From NCBI GenBank assembly GCA_020687605.1, contig JAJEQY010000004.1, forward strand, positions 1-64,000: a stretch of 64,000 nt of DNA. The letters run 5' to 3'. Made by a program: the position numbers and the translations under genes. This stretch comes from Intestinimonas aquisgranensis (GTDB lineage Bacteria > Bacillota > Clostridia > Oscillospirales > Oscillospiraceae). The notes beneath the pieces were generated by a model. The model searched no databases and was not told the origin of the DNA. It saw only the letters and a program-made list of their open reading frames with translations. Shown here in pieces: positions 59,713 through 64,000 of the stretch (positions are counted from its first letter, which is position 1; each line of letters begins with the position of its first letter).

Positions 59713-60789
59713 TCACAGACCGATGGCGCCCAGGATGCGCTGGACGGTTTGGGCACGTCGAGACCAGGCGGCAGCGGCGCCGTAGTCCCGGCGGCGGGGG
59801 GCGACCCAGGTTGGGTCCTCCGCCAGTGCCCGCTCACATAGCCGGCAGTAGTCAGCCGGGGAATGAGCACCGTAAATGACGTCGGGGAACTCCTCTACCT
59901 GGTCGGGGGCCAGGAGGGTGACAATGGGCTTTCCGGTAGAGAGGTACTCGTAGATCCGCCGGGGGAGCACGTCGCTGAAATCCTGTTCCCGGCGGCGCAG
60001 GTTCAGGCACACGTCGAAGCGGGAGACATAGTCGGGGACTTCCACCGCGGGTTTCCGGCCCAGGAAACGGATGTTTTCCAGACGCTCCAGCCGGGAGAGG
60101 CGGGGGTGGTCTCCCACCTTGCCCACCAGGACGAAGGTCCACTCAGGGTGCTCCAGGGCGGCATATTCCACAGGGGAGAGGTCCAATCCGGCGTCGATCC
60201 GGCCCACCCAGCCCATCACCGGCCCACGGATGTCCCGGAGTGCGGGGGGCACCTCCAGGCTGGGGCGGGAGAACATGGGGTAGTTGACGCCGTTGGGGAT
60301 GAGGGCGATGTTGGCGTTGCAGGGGGAGAGCCGGTCCAGCAGACCGGGGGAGGCGGCGAAGACCACGTCGGCGGCGGCGGTCAGATCTCCCTCCCACTGG
60401 GGGGGCAGGTCGGACCAGTCGGTGTCGCAGTCGTAGACCAGCCCCCGGTGGTTCAGATGGTCCAGCAGGTAGACGTGCTGGGGCTGGGTGGTCCACAGGA
60501 CCACGTCCCGAAAATTGTGGCGGAGGGCGGTCCGGCGGATAAAGGCGGCCAGCCGCTTTCCGGCGTGGCGCAGCAGAAGCTCGGCGTTCTCCGGCAGAGG
60601 CCGCACCGGCGGCAGGGCGTACACAGTGACGTTGGGGCGCACCTGGCGGCCCGGGTCCTTGTGGCTGTGGCCCGGGCGGCTGGGCTGGAAAAACAGGACT
60701 TCCCCATCCCGCAGCCGGGCGGCGAGCTGCTGGGTCCGGGACGGCGTGGTCCGCCAGGGGGTGTAAGAGACGATGATATATTGCTTCAA
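59713..60789 (-). CDS. GT4-type glycosyltransferase
   Basis: 358-aa group 1 glycosyltransferase. GT-B C-terminal motifs are visible as GPVMGWVGRIDAGLDL, then LGRKPAVEVPDYVSRFDVCLN and PRRIYEYLSTGKPIV with the nucleotide-sugar glutamate region. TTG 60789 was preferred because GAGGTGA sits six to seven bases upstream and MKQYIIVSY is a natural N-terminus; GTG 60798 lies in that ribosome binding site. Probably adds a sugar to a wall or capsule polymer. Downstream of the GT4-CsaB fusion gene by 30 bases. Confidence 0.85.
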   Translation of the reverse strand: MKQYIIVSYTPWRTTPSRTQQLAARLRDGEVLFFQPSRPGHSHKDPGRQVRPNVTVYALPPVRPLPENAELLLRHAGKRLAAFIRRTALRHNFRDVVLWTTQPQHVYLLDHLNHRGLVYDCDTDWSDLPPQWEGDLTAAADVVFAASPGLLDRLSPCNANIALIPNGVNYPMFSRPSLEVPPALRDIRGPVMGWVGRIDAGLDLSPVEYAALEHPEWTFVLVGKVGDHPRLSRLERLENIRFLGRKPAVEVPDYVSRFDVCLNLRRREQDFSDVLPRRIYEYLSTGKPIVTLLAPDQVEEFPDVIYGAHSPADYCRLCERALAEDPTWVAPRRRDYGAAAAWSRRAQTVQRILGAIGL

Positions 60790-60819
60790 GGGGGTCACCT
60801 CATGAGAAGGGGGTAGGGT

Positions 60820-63051
60820 TTACCGGCCCAGGAGCTTTGCGGCAGCCTCACTGTTGCGCTGCTCTACCTGGCGGAGCCGGTCCACACCACCGGAGAGAAA
60901 TTCGGTGTCCCCGATGCGTCCCACGGCGGCGTCGATGTGGGCGCACAGCCCCTCGTAGCTCACATCCTTCAGATCGGTGAAGAGGTCCTGACCGATGTAG
61001 CGCAGGAAGGAACTGATCTTCTGGTCGTAGACCACGCCCACCAGGGGGACGCCCTGCCCGGCGGAGAAGACCAGGGCGTGAAGACGCATGGAGACCACTA
61101 CCTGCATCCGGGCAAAGAGGCCGATGGTGTGATCGGAGGCGCCGGTGTCGGTAAAGATATAGTGGTGGGCCTTCATATAGGCGGCGGCCCGTTTGCAGGC
61201 GGCCACGTCCAACCGTTTTTCGATGGGGATGAAGATGGGGGTGAGTCCGTACTTCTCCCAGGCGTAATCGGCGGCCTGGCCGAAGATCTTTGCCTTTTCC
61301 TCGTCATAGCCGGGCCAGGGCCGCAGAGTGAAGCCGATATACCGGCCGTGGGGGTCCAGGCCGCGACTCTCCAGCATGCCGTCTACCACCTCCGGCTCAG
61401 CGGCGGGGAGGATGACGGTGGGGTCGGAGGAGAGGACGATCTCGGGGTTGTGGATGCCCATGTCCTCCAGCTCGGTGAGGGAGTGGGTGTCCCGGAGGGT
61501 GATCATGTCCACGTTGCTCTGGAGGACCCTGGCGCACAGCTTCCGGTTGGAGGGGTACTGGATGGGGCCGATGCCGCAGCCGTACATGAGGACCTTGTTC
61601 CCCAACTTCTTGCCGGCGGAGATGGTAAAGAGATAGAACCACAGGGACCGGCGGGAGGTGACGTCCTGCATGAGGGAGCCGCCGCCGTTGATATAGAGCC
61701 GGGTCTTGCGCATCCGGGCCAAAAACTTGGGGAAGGCGAAGGTGTAGATGGCGTTGACCCGGTAGGTGAGCCGGGTCTCTTCCGGGCGGCGGGAGAGGAC
61801 CCACACGGGGAGGTCGGGATCGATCTGCCGCAGTTCCCGGACAATGGCCTCCAGAATGGCATCGTCGCCGGCGTTGCCACGTCCGTAGGCGCCGCAGACC
61901 AGGGCGCCGTCCCGGCGGCCGATGGTGCGGGAGCGCTCCTGGCGCCGGAGGATGGTGCGGTAGATATTCAGCTGGCGTTCAATGGTGGACTCCAGAGAGT
62001 ACTCCTCCACGCCCTTTTGACGCAGCCGCTCTCCCAGGTGCTTCCGCTGGACCGGGTCCTGGGCCAGGGTAATAAGATGGTGGGCCAGGCCTTCGGCGTC
62101 GCCGGGTTCAAAGAGGAGACCGTTGACACCATGGTCGATGAGGTAGGGGACGCCGCCTACCCGGGAGCTGACCGTGGGCAGGGAGGCCCGGGCGCCCTCG
62201 GTGAGGGCGTAGGGGAAGGTCTCTGAGAGAGAGGTGAGGGTATTGATGTCGATGGACTGGTAGAAGGTGTTGGTGTCGCTGATCCAGCCGGCGAAGCACA
62301 CGGTGTCGGCCACCCCCAGCTCCCGGGCCAGATTCTCCAGCATGGCGCGCTCCTCGCCGTCGCCGGCGATGAGGAGGCGCAGCTGGGGGCAGGTCTGGTG
62401 GGCTTTGGCAAAGCCCTTGATGAGGGTGGAGATGTCCTTTACCGGGTTGAGCCGGGCGGCGATGCCCACCACCACCGAATCCTCGTCGGCCTTCAGGCCC
62501 ACCGAGCGGAAATATTCTGCCCGGGACATGGCGGGAGGCGGCAGGGTGAAGTCGATGCCGTTGTAGATAGGGAAGAGCTTGTCCGGGTCAAAGCCGCGGG
62601 AGATGAGCAGATCCACCATGGCGTCGGATACGCCAATGCGGTAGTCCAGCGTTCGCAGGGCGATGGTGTTGATGGTACCGTAGGTGAGGCGGGAGAAAGG
62701 CCGACCCAGATAGTCCAGCCGGTAGTCGGAGTGGACGGTAGTGACCACCGGCACACCGGTGGAGCGACGGAGAAGAGCCCCCATCATGTTGCCCCGGGCG
62801 CCGTGGCAGTGGAGAAGGTCGCAGCCCTCTTCACGGATCTTTCGTTTGAGGATGGCCAGGGTCTTGAGGACGTTCCGGCTGGGGTAGACCTCGGTGCGGA
62901 TGCCCAACTCCCGGGCCTCCTGGGCAAAGGGCCCCTCCATAAAGCACACCATGGTCACGTCGATGCTCTTGGAGAGGTTCTGAAGCAGGGAGAGAACGTG
63001 GGTCTTTGCCCCGCCGCTGTCGCCGCCGCTGATGAGATGGATGACTTTCAT
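60820..63051 (-). CDS. Glycosyltransferase fused to CsaB-type pyruvyl transferase
   Basis: 743-aa two-domain protein. Residues 1-370 form a GT4 glycosyltransferase (KVIHLISGGDSGGAKTHV; IAARLNPVKDISTLIKGF; GARASLPTVSSRVGGVPYLI). From about residue 380 (GALVCGAYGRGNAGDDAIL) a polysaccharide pyruvyl transferase domain of the CsaB type follows. CsaB adds ketal pyruvate to cell-wall polymer, the anchor for SLH-domain proteins. ATG 63051 follows GGAGGCAGTT; a longer frame runs through the leader. The fusion suggests sugar addition and pyruvylation in sequence. Confidence 0.88.
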   Translation of the reverse strand: MKVIHLISGGDSGGAKTHVLSLLQNLSKSIDVTMVCFMEGPFAQEARELGIRTEVYPSRNVLKTLAILKRKIREEGCDLLHCHGARGNMMGALLRRSTGVPVVTTVHSDYRLDYLGRPFSRLTYGTINTIALRTLDYRIGVSDAMVDLLISRGFDPDKLFPIYNGIDFTLPPPAMSRAEYFRSVGLKADEDSVVVGIAARLNPVKDISTLIKGFAKAHQTCPQLRLLIAGDGEERAMLENLARELGVADTVCFAGWISDTNTFYQSIDINTLTSLSETFPYALTEGARASLPTVSSRVGGVPYLIDHGVNGLLFEPGDAEGLAHHLITLAQDPVQRKHLGERLRQKGVEEYSLESTIERQLNIYRTILRRQERSRTIGRRDGALVCGAYGRGNAGDDAILEAIVRELRQIDPDLPVWVLSRRPEETRLTYRVNAIYTFAFPKFLARMRKTRLYINGGGSLMQDVTSRRSLWFYLFTISAGKKLGNKVLMYGCGIGPIQYPSNRKLCARVLQSNVDMITLRDTHSLTELEDMGIHNPEIVLSSDPTVILPAAEPEVVDGMLESRGLDPHGRYIGFTLRPWPGYDEEKAKIFGQAADYAWEKYGLTPIFIPIEKRLDVAACKRAAAYMKAHHYIFTDTGASDHTIGLFARMQVVVSMRLHALVFSAGQGVPLVGVVYDQKISSFLRYIGQDLFTDLKDVSYEGLCAHIDAAVGRIGDTEFLSGGVDRLRQVEQRNSEAAAKLLGR

Positions 63052-63248
63052 AACTGCCTCCAATGTCATACCTTCAGTGTGCAAAGGGCAACACGCCTGC
63101 CAGTGGCCCAAAATGGCGCTGACTGCGTTCTCGTCCTTGGTGGGCGGTAGCCCACCGTCGTCCTGCGGCCTTGCCAGCACCCATTTGTGCTCACTGAGGG
63201 TAAGGGTTTCTTAAATTTTAAATCTACCCTTGTATCTTCACGGAAAAT
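63052..63248 (-). other. Long leader of the GT4-CsaB gene
   Basis: About 190 bases of 5' untranslated region between the promoter and ATG 63051. It contains a strong hairpin GGTGGGC/GCCCACC (63139-63156). No riboswitch class I know was recognised. The region is open in frame with the gene, so a longer protein is a formal alternative. Confidence 0.5.
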
Positions 63249-63258
63249 ATTATACAAT
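63230..63258 (+). promoter_or_regulatory. Promoter of the DUF4330 gene
   Basis: TTGTAT (63230-63235), 17 bases, TACAAT (63253-63258). Its -10 overlaps the -10 of the opposing promoter. Confidence 0.72.
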
Positions 63259-63277
63259 GCTTGGGTAGTCCGGTCAA
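63249..63277 (-). promoter_or_regulatory. Promoter of the GT4-CsaB gene
   Basis: Minus strand TTGACC (63272-63277), 17 bases, TATAAT (63249-63254). The two divergent -10 boxes share bases 63253-63254. Confidence 0.75.
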
Positions 63278-63325
63278 CGGAAATGCCGGGCATCCGCCGA
63301 GAAATGAGATATACGGAGGCATGAC

Positions 63326-63859
63326 ATGAAACTGGTGGACGAACGAGGAAAACTGTTTGGAAAGCTCAATATCATTGACCTGCTGGTCATTTTATTGCTG
63401 ATCGTGGCTGTGGCCCTGATCGGCTGGAAGGTTACCCGCAAGGATGGCGCATCCAACGCCAGCCGCACCATTCTCACCTATACGGTAGAGGTAGAGGGCG
63501 TGGACAAGGAGGTCTACGAAGGCATCAAGGCCTATGTGCCCGGTGAGAGCGGCATCGGCGATCAGCTCATGGCCAACGGCGAGATGGTGGATGCCTATGT
63601 CACCAGCGTTACCGCCACTCCCCACGAGGGCGGGATCACCATGACCGATGTCAACGGTACCACCCTCACCTTCCCGGTGGAGGAGGATACTCTGGACCTC
63701 ACCTTTACCATCCAGGCCAATGTGGTCAACGCCGTCACCAATGAGGTGGGCACTCAGGAGGTCCGCATCGGCAAGACTCACATTGTCAAGACAGTCCATT
63801 TTGAGCTCAGCAATGGCATTATCACCACCTGCGAGGCGGAGCCTTGGACAGAGGGCTAA
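63326..63859 (+). CDS. DUF4330 membrane-anchored protein
   Basis: 177-aa protein of the DUF4330 type. A single N-terminal helix (IIDLLVILLLIVAVALIGW, residues 17-35) anchors a beta-rich external domain. The start MKLVDERGKLFGKLNIIDLLV is typical of the family. Function unknown; the divergent pair with CsaB-type genes suggests a role in the wall or export of polymer. GGAGGCATGAC precedes ATG 63326. Confidence 0.82.
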   Translation: MKLVDERGKLFGKLNIIDLLVILLLIVAVALIGWKVTRKDGASNASRTILTYTVEVEGVDKEVYEGIKAYVPGESGIGDQLMANGEMVDAYVTSVTATPHEGGITMTDVNGTTLTFPVEEDTLDLTFTIQANVVNAVTNEVGTQEVRIGKTHIVKTVHFELSNGIITTCEAEPWTEG

Positions 63860-63875
63860 GTTCCCAACGAGAGAG

Positions 63876-63910
63876 AAAAGGGGACGGGGCAGCGGCCTCG
63901 TCCCCTTTTT
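63876..63910 (+). terminator. Terminator after DUF4330 gene
   Basis: Eleven-base stem AAAAGGGGACG (63876-63886) / CGTCCCCTTTT (63899-63909) with a 12-base loop and five Ts. Confidence 0.85.
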
Positions 63911-63943
63911 GTCCCAAATCAAGATGATCGGAGGAAGCCAGCC

Positions 63944-64000
63944 ATGCTGGATACCCTTTTGACCCTGGACGGGGGCTTTCTGCTCTGGCTCCAGGACCTG
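63944..64000 (+). CDS. N-terminus of a probable PAP2-family phosphatase (cut by window end)
   Basis: Nineteen codons starting MLDTLLTLDGGFLLWLQDL after GGAGGAAGCCAGCC. The LDG-x3-L-x-WLQ pattern is typical of the beginning of membrane PAP2 phosphatases in this group, but none of the catalytic motifs lies in the window. Its position after a terminator suggests its own promoter, or readthrough. Confidence 0.5.
   Translation, partial: MLDTLLTLDGGFLLWLQDL

Noticed and set aside
63052..63248. c-di-GMP or other riboswitch in the GT4-CsaB leader
   Set aside because: The hairpin and a GGCAAGGCC string only loosely recall such motifs; the conserved GEMM elements are missing.

Overview
This window reads as chromosome from a GC-rich, anaerobic, gut-type Firmicute of the Oscillospiraceae (Flavonifractor / Pseudoflavonifractor / Lawsonibacter-like). 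The basis is clostridial gene content (HprK, DUF512 radical SAM protein, DUF4317, DUF4330, YfmF/YfmH, split purine enzymes), strong AGGAGG ribosome binding sites, sigma-A promoters close to TTGACA-N17-TATAAT, and dense hairpin terminators. The genus is an inference. No phage, IS element, CRISPR array or rRNA was seen.

Layout. 0-5.3 kb (minus strand): potABCD polyamine importer, then a hot-dog thioesterase and a YbaK-type deacylase. 5.3-15.2 kb: pseudouridine synthase, then plus-strand housekeeping genes (YceD-rpmF, DUF512 protein-der-plsY-gpsA, hprK with two nucleoside hydrolases), rpmB on the minus strand, a structured repeat after rpmF, and tRNA-Pro(GGG). 15.5-17.6 kb (minus): a MarR regulator, an Old-Yellow-Enzyme-type reductase and a flavodoxin in the arrangement described for bilQRS, which reduces bilirubin to urobilinogen. 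Two perfect 15-bp palindromes lie on its promoter. 17.7-18.9 kb: a fucose-isomerase-fold protein of unknown substrate.

19.2-29.3 kb (plus): a nucleoside uptake and breakdown island with three phosphorylase paralogues, a GntR/UTRA regulator, a BMP-type ABC importer, a nucleoside hydrolase and a ribokinase. A perfect palindrome before the first gene resembles a sequence in front of the importer, suggesting one shared regulator. 30-42.5 kb: yfmF-yfmH-lgt-folD, trpS, TagO/WecA-like transferase-wecB, three uncharacterised small minus-strand genes, a phosphodiesterase, coaX and a MATE exporter. 42.5-47.1 kb: hexuronate pathway (eda-kdgK-uxaC) divergent from its GntR regulator, with GTATACTAG boxes in both promoters. 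Eda carries an extra VOC domain.

47.2-59.6 kb: DUF4317 gene, then a minus-strand purine operon purE-purC-purF-like-purF-purM-purN-IMP cyclohydrolase-AICAR formyltransferase-TraX-purD, followed by a YkvI-like membrane protein. Ahead of purE lie a 21-codon leader ORF and an intrinsic terminator that can pair with the leader start region, so attenuation is likely. The second PurF homologue lacks the N-terminal cysteine. The AICAR formyltransferase gene has a one-base frameshift. 59.7-64 kb: a GT4 glycosyltransferase, a GT4-CsaB fusion, a divergent DUF4330 membrane protein and the first 19 codons of a probable PAP2 phosphatase.

The strongest leads are the bilQRS operon with its operators, the leader-peptide attenuator of the pur operon, the nucleoside island with divergent phosphorylases, the cysteine-less PurF partner, and the uncharacterised three-gene set at 38.7-39.8 kb.
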